From the NCBI RefSeq assembly GCF_002868715.1, contig NZ_PKLZ01000001.1:434001-498000 (forward strand): DNA of 64,000 nucleotides, given 5' to 3'. Shown one piece after another: positions 29,654 through 39,108 of this stretch. Numbering within the stretch: position 1 is the stretch's first letter; the number at the start of each line of letters is the position of its first letter. Position numbers and translations under genes: made by a program. The notes under the pieces are model-generated. The model was not told where the DNA came from and did not search any database. It saw only the letters and a list, made by a program, of their open reading frames with translations. The stretch comes from Kineobactrum sediminis. GTDB lineage: Bacteria > Pseudomonadota > Gammaproteobacteria > Pseudomonadales > Halieaceae.

Positions 29654-30703
29654 TCAGTGGACGGCGCCCGAAGGCGTGAAACGAAGGCTGGCCTGGAAGA
29701 TGATATCCGGGCCTGTTGCGACTGCCACATCCTCAACCACACTGATATCGAGCGCCCAGCGAGGGTTCATTTGCCAGCGCCCCCCCACGCTCAGCAGCAA
29801 CGCAGTATCGCCCAGCGCCGCAAGTCGGCTTTCCATCGGTGCGCTGTGGCTATCGAGCTGCACAATCAATGACAGGGCATCAAGTGCTCTCCAGTTGAGC
29901 CCCGCGCCGGCAAACCAAAGATTACGTTCCTGTGGGTTTGCCAGCACGCGTGAGTGGCCGGCACGCAGGTAGCCGGCCTGGGCGTGTGCACTGAAAGGAC
30001 TCCCGGCCGGTACCCAGCCGGCGCGCAAGGCAATAAAGCCATCTTCCGCACCGCTACCCAGCAACTCGCGTTCCCGGCCGGTGGCGAATTTGTAGCCTAG
30101 CCCCGCGCTGAGTTGCAGTGAACTGCCGGTGAACAGGGTGCGGTTCAGCGCCAGGGTGATGTCGCCAACACCACTGGCATCATCAGTCAGGGCAAACCGG
30201 CTACCGACTGCCCTGTAGGAAAAATCGAGTAAATCGCGGGGTACCCGGGAGCGACCGCCGTCCGGCATGCGCCAGAGGTCGTGCCAGTTATCGATCGCAC
30301 TGTCCAGCGAGCCACCGCTGTGGCCGAGCCAGGGCACCTCCAGCTGTAGCTCCCAGCCCGGGCTGAAGCCATAACGCAAATCCATCGCGACCCGATAGGT
30401 TTCGCCGTCCAGGTTCAGTGCTTCGCCATTGTCACTGTCCAGAACAAAATGACTGGCAATACTGCCGTGCATAGCGAGCTGCCAGTCCCCCTCCGCCGCC
30501 AGCGCGGCCGAGCGCGGTGACGGCAGGCCCAACAGGCCCGCTACCGGGCTCAGGTTTTTACTGTAAAGCGGCTCTGCACCCCGGGCCGGCAGCGCCACCA
30601 GCGGCAACACTGTCAGTAAAGCGAAAAGGCCCGCGCGCAGCCCTGTCGCGGTATAGCCACGGTAGTGGCCTGGTGAGCCTGCCTGATACCTTGCGCATCT
30701 CAT
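29654..30703 (-). CDS. DUF3187-like outer-membrane beta-barrel protein
   Basis: 349-aa exported protein. The signal peptide (hydrophobic core about 26-38, ending ALPARGA) is followed by 'PLYSKNLSPVAGLLGLP', the N-terminal pattern of DUF3187 proteins. The rest is an even alternation of aromatic and polar strands typical of a monomeric outer-membrane barrel. The start has AAAGGAAC upstream. It is monocistronic, convergent with argH and divergent from lptM. Function is unknown. Confidence 0.72.
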   Translation of the reverse strand: MRCARYQAGSPGHYRGYTATGLRAGLFALLTVLPLVALPARGAEPLYSKNLSPVAGLLGLPSPRSAALAAEGDWQLAMHGSIASHFVLDSDNGEALNLDGETYRVAMDLRYGFSPGWELQLEVPWLGHSGGSLDSAIDNWHDLWRMPDGGRSRVPRDLLDFSYRAVGSRFALTDDASGVGDITLALNRTLFTGSSLQLSAGLGYKFATGRERELLGSGAEDGFIALRAGWVPAGSPFSAHAQAGYLRAGHSRVLANPQERNLWFAGAGLNWRALDALSLIVQLDSHSAPMESRLAALGDTALLLSVGGRWQMNPRWALDISVVEDVAVATGPDIIFQASLRFTPSGAVH

Positions 30704-30822
30704 GCGATAGTTCCTTTGCTGTTACCCAAAAGTCTGTTGCCTGCCTGCGGCCATGACAACAGTATTCTTGCCCGCAAGCTACTCCGGCGTACGCAGAACG
30801 CTGATTCTGTCCGGGATTCGGG

Positions 30823-30828
30823 TATACT
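30823..30828 (+). promoter_or_regulatory. -10 element of the lptM-lysA-dapF run
   Basis: TATACT 27 bp before the lptM GTG. No clear -35 at 16-18 bp. Placed here because it is the only good hexamer in the 151-bp divergent region on this strand. Confidence 0.35.
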
Positions 30829-30854
30829 CCGCATTTTTGCAGACTGGGTTCGCC

Positions 30855-31112
30855 GTGACAAAACAACCACGTTCCACTGTGCTGCCCGCTACCGTACTGG
30901 CTACCGCGCTTGTGGTCCTTGCCGGCTGCGGCCAGTCGGGACCATTACAGTTACCGCAGCGCGAGCCCCAGCCGGCCATCGTGCCGGTGGAAAATGAGAT
31001 TGACGCAGCTGCAGCCGAAGCTGCCGCGGTTGATCCAATCGTTCGGCCCGACGCGACGGCGCCCGACGCGACGGCGCCCAACAGTCAACCGCCCACATAC
31101 CCGAGTGAGTAA
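30855..31112 (+). CDS. lptM: LPS-assembly lipoprotein LptM (YifL)-like
   Basis: 85-aa lipoprotein: GTG start, hydrophobic signal and lipobox (LAGC) followed by 'GQSGPLQLP', the hallmark N-terminus of LptM/YifL. LptM binds the LptD/LptE translocon and helps its oxidation in E. coli. The C-terminal half is a variable Ala/Pro/Asp-rich tail that includes a duplicated DATAP unit. The position directly before lysA-dapF matches the common gammaproteobacterial order. The frame extends upstream to 30753, but only the GTG at 30855 places the signal peptide properly. Confidence 0.85.
   Translation: MTKQPRSTVLPATVLATALVVLAGCGQSGPLQLPQREPQPAIVPVENEIDAAAAEAAAVDPIVRPDATAPDATAPNSQPPTYPSE
31050..31079 (+). 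repeat. 15-bp perfect tandem duplication in lptM
   Basis: GACGCGACGGCGCCC occurs twice back to back (31050-31064 and 31065-31079), encoding DATAP-DATAP in the flexible tail. It is in frame and likely a slippage polymorphism. Confidence 0.85.
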
Positions 31113-31120
31113 AGCCTGAC

Positions 31121-32371
31121 ATGGACAGTTTCAGCTACCGCGACAACGCCCTGCACGCGGAAAACATTGCGGTTGATGCCATTGCGGAAAAGTTTGGCAC
31201 CCCCTGCTATGTGTATTCCCGGGAGGCGCTGGAACAGTCTTTCCGGGCCTACCAGGACGCCCTTGCCGACTGGCCGCACCTGGTCTGTTATGCCGTCAAG
31301 GCCAACTCCAACCTGGCGGTACTGGACGTACTGGCACGTCTTGGGGCGGGCTTTGACATTGTCTCGGTGGGAGAGCTGGAGCGTGTCGTGGCGGCGGGCG
31401 GCGATCCTGCCAAAATCGTATTTTCCGGCGTCGCCAAGACGCCGGCGGAAATGGCGCGGGCACTGGAGCTTGGCATTCACTGCTTTAATGTTGAGTCAGC
31501 CGCCGAGCTCGACGTACTGAATCGGGTAGCCGGTAATATGAACCTGCTGGCACCCGTATCGATACGGGTCAATCCCGATGTGGACGCACGCACCCATCCC
31601 TACATTTCCACCGGTTTGCGGGAGAATAAATTTGGTCTGGGCGTCGATGAAGCCATCGCCCTGTACCGGCGTGCCGCACAACTGCCGCACCTTGAAATCA
31701 GGGGCCTGGACTGCCACATCGGCTCCCAGCTTACCGAGCTGAGCCCGTTTATTGACGCCCTGCGCCATTTGCTGGTTCTCATAGACAGGCTTGAAGCGGA
31801 AGGCATTATCATCCGTCACCTGGACCTCGGCGGCGGCCTCGGCGTGCGCTACCGGGATGAACAGCCGCCGGCCATCGCCGATTATATCGGTGCAATCCGC
31901 GCCGAGCTGGGCACCAGGCAGCTGCCGCTGGTGTTTGAACCGGGGCGGTCCATTGCTGCAAACGCGGGCCTGCTGTTGACCAGAGTGGAATATGTGAAGC
32001 AGACCCCGGAACACAACTTTGCCCTGGTCGATGCCGGCATGAACGATATGATCCGCCCAGCGCTGTACCAGGCCTGGCTGGATATCCAGCCCACCCGGCG
32101 CCAGGAAGAAGGCATCAACGCGCACTGGGATATCGTCGGTCCGGTCTGTGAAACCGGCGACTTCCTCGGCAAGAACCGGCCGTTGACTCTTGCAGACGGG
32201 ACTTTACTGGCGATGTTTGGGGCCGGTGCCTATGGTTTCAGCATGAGCTCGAATTACAACAGCCGACCCCGGGCGGCGGAGATCATGGTGGACGGCGACC
32301 AGATGCACCTGGTGCGCAGGCGGGAGAGCATTTCCGACCTCCTGCACCTCGAACAGACTCTGCCTGGTTAG
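31121..32371 (+). CDS. lysA: diaminopimelate decarboxylase
   Basis: PLP enzyme giving L-lysine from meso-diaminopimelate. 416 aa. The PLP Lys is K60 in CYAVKANSN, the Gly-rich phosphate-binding loop is in 'DLGGGLGV', and the active-site Cys is C343 in GPVCETGDFLG. It starts 8 bp after lptM and is followed by dapF after 15 bp, so the product of DapF is the substrate of its neighbour. Identification is secure. Confidence 0.96.
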   Translation: MDSFSYRDNALHAENIAVDAIAEKFGTPCYVYSREALEQSFRAYQDALADWPHLVCYAVKANSNLAVLDVLARLGAGFDIVSVGELERVVAAGGDPAKIVFSGVAKTPAEMARALELGIHCFNVESAAELDVLNRVAGNMNLLAPVSIRVNPDVDARTHPYISTGLRENKFGLGVDEAIALYRRAAQLPHLEIRGLDCHIGSQLTELSPFIDALRHLLVLIDRLEAEGIIIRHLDLGGGLGVRYRDEQPPAIADYIGAIRAELGTRQLPLVFEPGRSIAANAGLLLTRVEYVKQTPEHNFALVDAGMNDMIRPALYQAWLDIQPTRRQEEGINAHWDIVGPVCETGDFLGKNRPLTLADGTLLAMFGAGAYGFSMSSNYNSRPRAAEIMVDGDQMHLVRRRESISDLLHLEQTLPG

Positions 32372-32386
32372 CGCGAAGGTGCCCAC

Positions 32387-33217
32387 ATGTTCCTGAAATT
32401 CACCAAAATGCACGGCGCCGGCAACGACTTCGTGGTCATTGACCTGATCAGCCAGCGGTTCCGGCCCCGAGCCCGGGATATACGCCTGCTGGCAGATCGC
32501 CACTTCGGTATCGGTTGTGACCAGGTCTTACTGGTGGAACCCCCTGACAGCCCGGATGTCGATTTTCGTTATCGAATCTTCAACGCCGATGGCGAAGAGG
32601 TTGAAAACTGCGGCAATGGCGCACGCTGTTTTGCGCGCTTTGTTCATGATCAGCGACTGACCAACAAGCGCATCATCCGCGTTCAGACAGCAGCCGGTGT
32701 GCTCGAGCTGCGCCTGCGGGATCAGGGACGGGTCGAGGTGGATATGGGCCGTCCCGTTTTTGCCCCGGATGCGATACCCCTGCGGGCAGCGCAACAGGCG
32801 CTACACTATTCCCTGGATGTGGCTGGTCGCCAGCTCGAGTTTGGCGCTTTGTCCATGGGTAATCCACACGCCATCCTGCGGGTGGACAGCGTGGCGCAAG
32901 CCGATGTTGCAACGCTGGGGCCCCTGATCGAGAACCACCCCTGCTTCCCGGCGCGCGCCAACGCGGGTTTCATGGAAATCGTTTCCGGGCAGGAGATCCG
33001 CCTGCGGGTCTTTGAACGGGGCGCGGGGGAGACGCTGGCCTGTGGCACCGGTGCCTGTGCCGCCGTGGTTTACGGAATAACCCGGGGCTGGCTGCGGGAT
33101 ACCGTGACAGTTCACCTGCCCGGAGGTAAGCTTGAAATCAGGTGGGCAGGGTTGGAGCAGCCGGTTATCATGATCGGACCCACAGCCTCAGTGTTCGAAG
33201 GCAGTATGAAAATCTGA
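32387..33217 (+). CDS. dapF: diaminopimelate epimerase
   Basis: Interconverts LL- and meso-diaminopimelate for lysine and peptidoglycan. 276 aa with the two catalytic cysteines C75 (ENCGNGARC) and C219 (ACGTGAC) of the cofactor-independent epimerases. GAAGG lies 6 bp before the ATG. Third gene of the lptM-lysA-dapF-DUF484-xerC-HAD run. Confidence 0.96.
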   Translation: MFLKFTKMHGAGNDFVVIDLISQRFRPRARDIRLLADRHFGIGCDQVLLVEPPDSPDVDFRYRIFNADGEEVENCGNGARCFARFVHDQRLTNKRIIRVQTAAGVLELRLRDQGRVEVDMGRPVFAPDAIPLRAAQQALHYSLDVAGRQLEFGALSMGNPHAILRVDSVAQADVATLGPLIENHPCFPARANAGFMEIVSGQEIRLRVFERGAGETLACGTGACAAVVYGITRGWLRDTVTVHLPGGKLEIRWAGLEQPVIMIGPTASVFEGSMKI

Positions 33218-33232
33218 AGCCGCAACGCGGCT
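33218..33232 (+). repeat. short intercistronic hairpin dapF/DUF484
   Basis: AGCCGC-AAC-GCGGCT, 6-bp perfect stem with a 3-nt loop, beginning directly after the dapF stop. No T-run; probably an mRNA-processing or stabilising stem inside the operon. Confidence 0.4.
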
Positions 33233-33257
33233 ACCGGAATCAGGGAGCAATCACCAC

Positions 33258-33965
33258 ATGCCAGCCAGAAACGACCAGCTTGCTGCAACAGACGGCACCA
33301 CGCTCTCGGACGAGCAGGTGCGGGACTACCTGAAAGAACACACTGATTTTCTCCAGCGTCACCCGGATATGCTCGACTTCCTGCAGGTATCCCACGCCTC
33401 GGGCAGTGCCGTGTCACTGGTCGAAAAACAGGTCAGTGTACTGCGCGAGCGCAATATCGACATGCGCCAGCGCCTTACGGCATTGACCGCCAACGCGCGC
33501 ACCAATGATGCACTCTACGAGCAGACCCGACATATGATTCTCGGCCTGCTGGAAGCCAACTCGCTGGCCGCCCTGTGCACCACATTTCACCGCCGGATGC
33601 GCGAGGACTTCAAGGTAGAGCATGCCAGCATTATTCTTTTCAGTGACCGCCATACTGCCTCCCGGGAAGTCCGTATCGAGAACGCCGAGCGCGCGCGCAT
33701 TGAAATCGGTGCCGTCTTGCGCGGTCGCAAGGCCATCTGTGGCGCGCTGCGCAAGGACGAACTCAATTACCTGTTCCCGCAGGCGGGCGAGGTGGGATCA
33801 GCCGCCGTCATGCCATTGCTCAGCGGCGCTGACGAGCTCGGCATTATTGCGGTGGGCAGCTCTGACGCCAACCGCTACAGTAGCAACATGGGCACCCTGT
33901 TCCTGCAGCATATTGCCGATGTACTTGTGCGTGTGCTGCCCCGCCTCAACCCGACAAGCGGCTGA
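33258..33965 (+). CDS. DUF484 family protein
   Basis: 235 aa. The N-terminal helical part has 'VRDYLKEHTDFLQRHPDML', the hallmark of DUF484, then a coiled coil (about 55-80). A GAF-like domain (about 95-230) ends in 'FLQHIADVLVRVL'. The family member in E. coli sits at the same place before xerC. Function is unknown; a role linked to the XerC neighbour is only suggested by conserved order. Stop to xerC start is 5 bp. Confidence 0.87.
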   Translation: MPARNDQLAATDGTTLSDEQVRDYLKEHTDFLQRHPDMLDFLQVSHASGSAVSLVEKQVSVLRERNIDMRQRLTALTANARTNDALYEQTRHMILGLLEANSLAALCTTFHRRMREDFKVEHASIILFSDRHTASREVRIENAERARIEIGAVLRGRKAICGALRKDELNYLFPQAGEVGSAAVMPLLSGADELGIIAVGSSDANRYSSNMGTLFLQHIADVLVRVLPRLNPTSG

Positions 33966-33970
33966 CAGCA

Positions 33971-34879
33971 ATGGCTACTCCTTCCCTGCAGGCCAGTACC
34001 GAGGAGTTCATCGACTATTTGCGGGATGTTCGCCAGCTGTCCGGACACACTATCAGCAACTATCGTCGTGATCTGGCAACGCTGCTGGAGTACTGCAGCG
34101 GGCGCGGTCACGACCACCCGGAACAGATACACGAAGCGGATATTCGCGGTTGGGCCAGCCTGCTGCATCGTCACGGCCTGGCCGGAAGCAGTATCCAGCG
34201 GGCACTATCGGCGGCGCGCTCTTTCTTCAATTACCTGGGGCGCGTGCAGGGCCATGCCCGTAACCCGGCGGCTGGTGTGCAGGCACCACGACAACCGCGA
34301 CGCCTGCCCAAGACCCTTGATGCCGACCAGGTGAACAAGTACCTGGAGTTCAGCGGCGATGACCCCATGGTCCTGCGCGACAGTGCCATGGCGGAACTTT
34401 TTTATTCCTCCGGGCTGCGCCTGGCAGAACTGGTGGCGGTGAACATTGACGACATCGACCGCCATTCACAGCTATTGGTAGTGACCGGCAAAGGCCGCAA
34501 ATCGCGCACAATCCCGGTCGGAAAGGTGGCGCTGGAAGCAATCGAGCGCTGGCTGGCGGCGCGCCCTCCCAATCCCGATCCGGCCCTGTTCACCAGCAAC
34601 CGCGGCTGCCGCATCAGCGTGCGCAATATACAGGCGCGGCTCAAGTTACAGGGCCGAAGGGCCGGCATGTACCAGGATGTGCACCCGCACATGCTGCGCC
34701 ATTCCTTTGCCAGCCACATGCTGGAATCCAGCGGCGACCTGAGAGCCGTGCAGGAATTGCTGGGGCACGCCAACATCGCCACTACCCAGATCTATACTCA
34801 CCTGGATTTCCAGCACCTGGCCAAGGTCTACGACGCCGCCCACCCCCGGGCCAAACGGCGGCAGCGCAAACAGGATTAA
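33971..34879 (+). CDS. xerC: tyrosine recombinase XerC
   Basis: Resolves chromosome dimers at dif together with XerD. 302 aa. SAM-like N-terminal DNA-binding domain (about 8-95). The catalytic domain has all six active residues: R150, K174, H240, R243, H266 and the nucleophile Y275. It is closely packed between DUF484 (5 bp) and the HAD gene (4 bp). The conserved chromosomal context marks it as the housekeeping enzyme rather than an integron or phage integrase. Confidence 0.95.
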   Translation: MATPSLQASTEEFIDYLRDVRQLSGHTISNYRRDLATLLEYCSGRGHDHPEQIHEADIRGWASLLHRHGLAGSSIQRALSAARSFFNYLGRVQGHARNPAAGVQAPRQPRRLPKTLDADQVNKYLEFSGDDPMVLRDSAMAELFYSSGLRLAELVAVNIDDIDRHSQLLVVTGKGRKSRTIPVGKVALEAIERWLAARPPNPDPALFTSNRGCRISVRNIQARLKLQGRRAGMYQDVHPHMLRHSFASHMLESSGDLRAVQELLGHANIATTQIYTHLDFQHLAKVYDAAHPRAKRRQRKQD

Positions 34880-34883
34880 AGCC

Positions 34884-35624
34884 ATGAAGATCGTCGCAAT
34901 CACCTTTGACCTGGATAATACGCTGTGGGACGTCGAACCGGCCCTGCTACGGGCGGAACAGGCCCAGCGCGAGTGGTTGTTACAGCACCGTCCCGGCAGT
35001 ATCGAAGCGTTTGATCACGAGACACTGTGGGAATTCAAGAAATCCCTATGGAAGCGCCACCCGGAACTCATTCACCACGTCAGCAACATGCGCATTCGCA
35101 TGCTCTACGAACTGCAGCGGGCGGCGGGGTATGACGAAGCGGAGGCGCGAGCCGGGGCTACCAAGGCGTTTGCCGCCTTCCTGGCCGAGCGCCACCGGGT
35201 AGAGCTGTACGAAGAGGCGCTGGAAATCCTGCAGTTGCTCGCCAGGGACTATCGACTGGGTGCCCTGACCAATGGCAATGCCGATATCTACAAAACGGAT
35301 GCAGGGGAGTATTTTGACTTCGCCTTCCTGGCGGAAGAAATCGGCGCCAGCAAGCCGGCACCGGACATCTTCCATGCGGCGATCGCCCTCACCGGACTGG
35401 AGCCCGGGCAAATTGTGCATGTGGGTGACAATCCGGACCACGACATCGTGGGTGCGCAATCCGTGGGCATGCGTACTGTCTGGATCAACCCCCGGGGCCT
35501 GCCCTGGACTGAAGACGCACCGGCGCCCGACGGCGAGGTACACAACCTGAAACAGCTACCCAGGGTCATTGCCGGCCTGGCCCTGGGCAACAGGGCCTCT
35601 GGGGATACCGGGCAGAGCTACTGA
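34884..35624 (+). CDS. yigB: HAD-superfamily hydrolase (YigB-like)
   Basis: 246-aa HAD phosphatase. Motif I is FDLDNTLWD with nucleophile D9 and acid D11, the motif II Thr/Asn is in 'GALTNGNAD', motif III Lys is in 'GASKPAPDIF' and motif IV is GDNPDHDIVGA. The cap is helical (about 20-100). The position after xerC matches yigB, whose product dephosphorylates FMN in E. coli; that substrate is assumed by synteny only. Converges on the PII gene. Confidence 0.85.
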   Translation: MKIVAITFDLDNTLWDVEPALLRAEQAQREWLLQHRPGSIEAFDHETLWEFKKSLWKRHPELIHHVSNMRIRMLYELQRAAGYDEAEARAGATKAFAAFLAERHRVELYEEALEILQLLARDYRLGALTNGNADIYKTDAGEYFDFAFLAEEIGASKPAPDIFHAAIALTGLEPGQIVHVGDNPDHDIVGAQSVGMRTVWINPRGLPWTEDAPAPDGEVHNLKQLPRVIAGLALGNRASGDTGQSY

Positions 35625-35641
35625 ACCGCTGGCAAATCAGC

Positions 35642-36013
<372 letters not shown>

Positions 36014-36051
36014 TTATGGAAGCCGGCCAGAGAATCGCAAGGGGGAAGCAT

Positions 36052-36075
36052 AAAAAAGGGGGCCCGAAGGCCCCC
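36052..36075 (-). terminator. intrinsic terminator after amtB
   Basis: Read on the minus strand: GGGGGCC-TTCG-GGCCCCC followed by TTTTTT. A 7-bp GC stem, a stable tetraloop and a T-tract begin 34 bp after the amtB stop. Textbook form. Confidence 0.9.
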
Positions 36076-36108
36076 AAAAACACGCATTGTAACAATGCGC
36101 CCGCAAGA

Positions 36109-37380
36109 CTATTTCTGTGCTACAAACTCCGGATAGGCTTCGAGGCCACACTCGGACAGATCCACGCCCTCGTACTCTTCTTCCTCGGAAACCCGCAGGC
36201 CCATAGCGGCCTTGATCACGCCCCAGGTGAGAAGGCTGGCACCGAATACCCAGACGAAGATAACCAGCGTACCGACCAGCTGGCCGACAAACGTCGCATC
36301 GGGATCGGACAACAGGACCGCGAAGATACCCCAGATACCCACGACACCGTGCACCGAAATGGCACCCACGGGATCGTCGATCTTGATCTTGTCCATTGCC
36401 ACGATGCTGAATACCACGATCGCACCGCCGATGGCGCCGATAATGGTTGCGAGCAGTGGTGAAGGATCGGCAGGCTCAGCGGTAATCGCCACCAGGCCGG
36501 CCAGGGCACCGTTCAGGGCCATGGTGAGGTCGGCCTTGCCAAACAGCAGGCGCGCCAGCAGCAGCGCGGCAATCAGGCCACCGGCGGCGGCAGCGTTGGT
36601 GTTAAGGAACACGTTGGCCACTTCGTTGGCGACACCAATACCACCCAGTTTCAGGGTAGAGCCGCCGTTGAAGCCAAACCAGCCCATCCACAGGATGAAG
36701 GTACCCAGGGTTGCCAGTGGCATGTTGGCACCGGGAATGGGCTGCACCGTGCCGTCGGCGCGGTATTTGCCCTTACGGGGGCCGAGCAGGATCACACCGG
36801 CCAGAGCCGCAGCGGCACCCGCCATGTGCACGATACCTGAACCTGCATAATCGCTGTAGCTCAGTTCGCCGATGAAGGGAACGGCTTTGCCACCCCAGGT
36901 CCAGCCGCCTTCAATCGGGTAAATGACACCCGTCATCACCACGGCGAAGGCCAGGAAAGCCCACAGCTTCATGCGCTCGGCCACCGCGCCGGACACAATC
37001 GACATTGCAGTGGCTACAAACACCACCTGGAAAAAGAAGTCAGAGGCACCGGAGTACACTGAGTCGCCGTCAAAACCGGCCTCGGCCGAAGCGACCAGCA
37101 CCTGGGCGATGGCAGCGTCATCCATCTGGGCAACGGTCGTCACACCAGACAAAAAGAAACCGCCGTCGTACATGAACTGGTAACCGCAGATCAGGTACAT
37201 CGTAGAGGCCACCGCGAACAGGGCCACGTTTTTGGTCAGGATTTCAGTGGTGTTTTTGGCGCGAACCAGCCCGGCCTCAAGCATTGAGAAACCGGCTGCC
37301 ATCCACATCACCAGGGCGCCGCACACCAGGAAATAAAAGGTGTCCATCGCATACTGTAGTTCAAAAATCTGGTTTTCCAT
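36109..37380 (-). CDS. amtB: ammonium transporter AmtB, marine-subtype-like
   Basis: 423-aa trimeric ammonium channel with about 11 hydrophobic segments. The twin-His pore residues are in GSGIVHMAG and AISVHGVVG, and the conserved Asp precedes the first (SDYAGSGIVH). The N-terminus MENQIFELQYAMDTF lacks a signal peptide and resembles the marine ammonium-transporter subtype (recalled as TIGR03644). The ATG at 37380 has GAGAG upstream; a GTG three codons earlier has poor spacing. It is cotranscribed 33 bp after glnK, the classical gating partner, and ends at the strong terminator. Confidence 0.92.
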   Translation of the reverse strand: MENQIFELQYAMDTFYFLVCGALVMWMAAGFSMLEAGLVRAKNTTEILTKNVALFAVASTMYLICGYQFMYDGGFFLSGVTTVAQMDDAAIAQVLVASAEAGFDGDSVYSGASDFFFQVVFVATAMSIVSGAVAERMKLWAFLAFAVVMTGVIYPIEGGWTWGGKAVPFIGELSYSDYAGSGIVHMAGAAAALAGVILLGPRKGKYRADGTVQPIPGANMPLATLGTFILWMGWFGFNGGSTLKLGGIGVANEVANVFLNTNAAAAGGLIAALLLARLLFGKADLTMALNGALAGLVAITAEPADPSPLLATIIGAIGGAIVVFSIVAMDKIKIDDPVGAISVHGVVGIWGIFAVLLSDPDATFVGQLVGTLVIFVWVFGASLLTWGVIKAAMGLRVSEEEEYEGVDLSECGLEAYPEFVAQK

Positions 37381-37413
37381 GGGAATCACTCTCGTTAGAT
37401 AGTCTCGATGGAT

Positions 37414-37764
<351 letters not shown>

Positions 37765-37774
37765 CTATAAACAG

Positions 37775-37791
37775 GGCGCCCGGGGGGCGCC
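37775..37791 (-). repeat. GC hairpin between the porin gene and glnK
   Basis: Read on the minus strand, GGCGCCC-CCC-GGGCGCC is a perfect 7-bp stem with a 3-nt loop, 22-38 bp before the glnK ATG. A weak T-stretch (TGTTTAT) follows. It may act as a partial terminator or processing site that sets porin and glnK-amtB levels apart. Confidence 0.5.
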
Positions 37792-37813
37792 ACTAGGTTC
37801 AGTCCCTGAGTAC

Positions 37814-38497
37814 TCAGAAGCTTTTGGAAATGGAGAACACCAGGCGATCATCAGCCTGTTCGACATCGTCGAGATCAGTGCCGATCAGGGCCAGGGCAAA
37901 ATCGACAGCCAGTGCGCTGTAGCCCAGGGTGACGCTGTAATCCATGTAGGAGTCGGCACCGTCTTCCCAGAAATCGTCCTGATCGGTATCGGTATAACCG
38001 ATGCCGAGATCCAGTGACACGACCTCTGTGAGGCTGAGGGAGTAGCCCGCTGAGTAGTAAATGTACTTGGGGCCGTCATCGCCGAATTCGTTGGAGTAAT
38101 TGATACCGGCACTGAGGCTTTCATAGCTGAGGCCTACCGCGAATTCCAGGTAATCGAACTCTGAATCACCTTCGTAATCGTAGTAAATGAAGCCGACATC
38201 ATAACCAAGTCCACCCGCTGTCTCACTGGAATAGCCGCCGTAGTAATCCATCTCGGTAGAGCCGTCACCGTCAAAGTCAACGTTGGAAGCCCATATGCCG
38301 GCATACAGGCCCGATTCGCCTGCCCAGTCGAAGCCGCCCTGGATAGCGCCGCGCTCATCGGTCTGGGAGATGCCACGGAAGGTATAGTCGGTTGCCAGCG
38401 TTACATTGGCGCTGATCTCTGTTTCGGCAGAAGCCGACGCCGCGCCTGCAAGCAGGACCATGGCAACGGATACGGGTAGCAGTTTCTTTTGCAACAT
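37814..38497 (-). CDS. TorF-family putative porin (TIGR02001-like)
   Basis: 227-aa outer-membrane barrel. The signal peptide ends ASASA, then come 'ISANVTLATDYTFRGISQTD', the TorF/Gcw_chp N-terminal signature, about 12 strands rich in Tyr, Asp and Gly, and a C-terminal Phe (FSISKSF). The protein is very acidic. It is the first gene before glnK-amtB and lies behind a sigma-54 promoter, which suggests passage of a nitrogen source across the outer membrane; that is inference from context. No channel specificity can be read from sequence. Confidence 0.85.
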   Translation of the reverse strand: MLQKKLLPVSVAMVLLAGAASASAETEISANVTLATDYTFRGISQTDERGAIQGGFDWAGESGLYAGIWASNVDFDGDGSTEMDYYGGYSSETAGGLGYDVGFIYYDYEGDSEFDYLEFAVGLSYESLSAGINYSNEFGDDGPKYIYYSAGYSLSLTEVVSLDLGIGYTDTDQDDFWEDGADSYMDYSVTLGYSALAVDFALALIGTDLDDVEQADDRLVFSISKSF

Positions 38498-38589
38498 GTT
38501 TCATTCTCCTTGGGTTAGCGCTCGGGCGGCCGGGCTAGCGCACCGGTCACGCTCGTTGACACATTTTGTCAATCTCGCAACCAGTGTTT

Positions 38590-38605
38590 AGCAGAGGGTG
38601 TGCCA
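38590..38605 (-). promoter_or_regulatory. sigma-54 promoter (-24/-12) of the porin-glnK-amtB operon
   Basis: Read on the minus strand: TGGCACA-CCCT-CTGCT, matching the TGGCAC-N5-TTGC consensus with the invariant GG and GC exactly 12 bp apart and one mismatch in the -12 box. The porin ATG lies about 93 bp downstream. Sigma-54 control is the known mode for glnK-amtB. Confidence 0.8.
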
Positions 38606-38693
38606 GAAAATGTAAAAAGCTTTCAAAACAGTGGCTTAGTGTTATTTCCTGGTGCCGGGGAGAGCCTGGACCAACGCGCCAGCCCACTGAGTC

Positions 38694-38728
38694 CGCACCA
38701 AGAGAGTGCGTGGCACGTTAATGGTGCA
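38694..38728. promoter_or_regulatory. two tandem NtrC-like enhancer dyads
   Basis: CGCACC-N5-AGTGCG (38694-38710) and GGCACG-N5-GGTGCA (38712-38728) each fit the NtrC dyad TGCACC-N5-GGTGCA with conserved GCAC/GTGC cores. They lie about 90-138 bp upstream of the -24 box, the normal range for NtrC enhancers. Centre spacing is 18 bp. Confidence 0.65.
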
Positions 38729-38804
38729 AACAGATGATCTGTGCCTTCGGCAACAAATCCACTACACTTCCGTCAGTGACAATAACCTCGCGGGCAAATG
38801 ACTG

Positions 38805-39059
38805 ATGGCACAAAAACCCCCACCACTGAGCGACATTTTTCAACAGGTGAACGACCTGGTGAACAATTCCGAACTGAGGTCAGAGGTGGACAAAAGCGTT
38901 CGCGCCCTCGCGCAGTCGGCCATGGGCAAGCTGGATGTCGTGAGCCGGGAGGAATTTGATGCCCAGGCTGCAATCCTGCAGCGCACCCAGGCCAGGGTCG
39001 CCGCGCTGGAAGCCGAGCTGGAAGCTTTGACACGAGAACTGGAGGCAGGCCAGCAATAA
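38805..39059 (+). CDS. ubiK: ubiquinone biosynthesis accessory factor UbiK
   Basis: 84-aa protein of the BMFP/YqiC type. An N-terminal amphipathic helix ('LSDIFQQVNDLV') and a C-terminal coiled coil (about 47-80, 'FDAQAAILQRTQARVAALEAEL'-like) are visible. It helps the aerobic ubiquinone hydroxylation complex with UbiJ in E. coli. ubiD is also in this window but distant. It is followed by comM after 49 bp. Confidence 0.85.
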   Translation: MAQKPPPLSDIFQQVNDLVNNSELRSEVDKSVRALAQSAMGKLDVVSREEFDAQAAILQRTQARVAALEAELEALTRELEAGQQ

Positions 39060-39108
39060 CCCTGACTACAACGGAAGCCCCTGTGCAGGGGCGGCTCAAG
39101 GATGAGCA

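Larger units (their letters stand above)
38498..38804. other. 307-bp divergent intergenic region, porin-glnK-amtB / ubiK
   Basis: The only gene-free stretch above 300 bp. It holds the sigma-54 promoter and two NtrC-like dyads listed separately, plus an AT-rich tract at 38606-38635 between them (AAAATGTAAAAAGCTTTC), where bending or IHF binding would be expected. No open frame or RNA gene is evident. The ubiK promoter is not clear. Confidence 0.7.

Noticed and set aside
38711-38728. Second sigma-54 promoter candidate on the plus strand (TGGCACG...GGTGCA) toward ubiK
   Set aside because: The GG-to-GC distance is 14 bp instead of the strict 12; the sequence is better read as an NtrC-type dyad.
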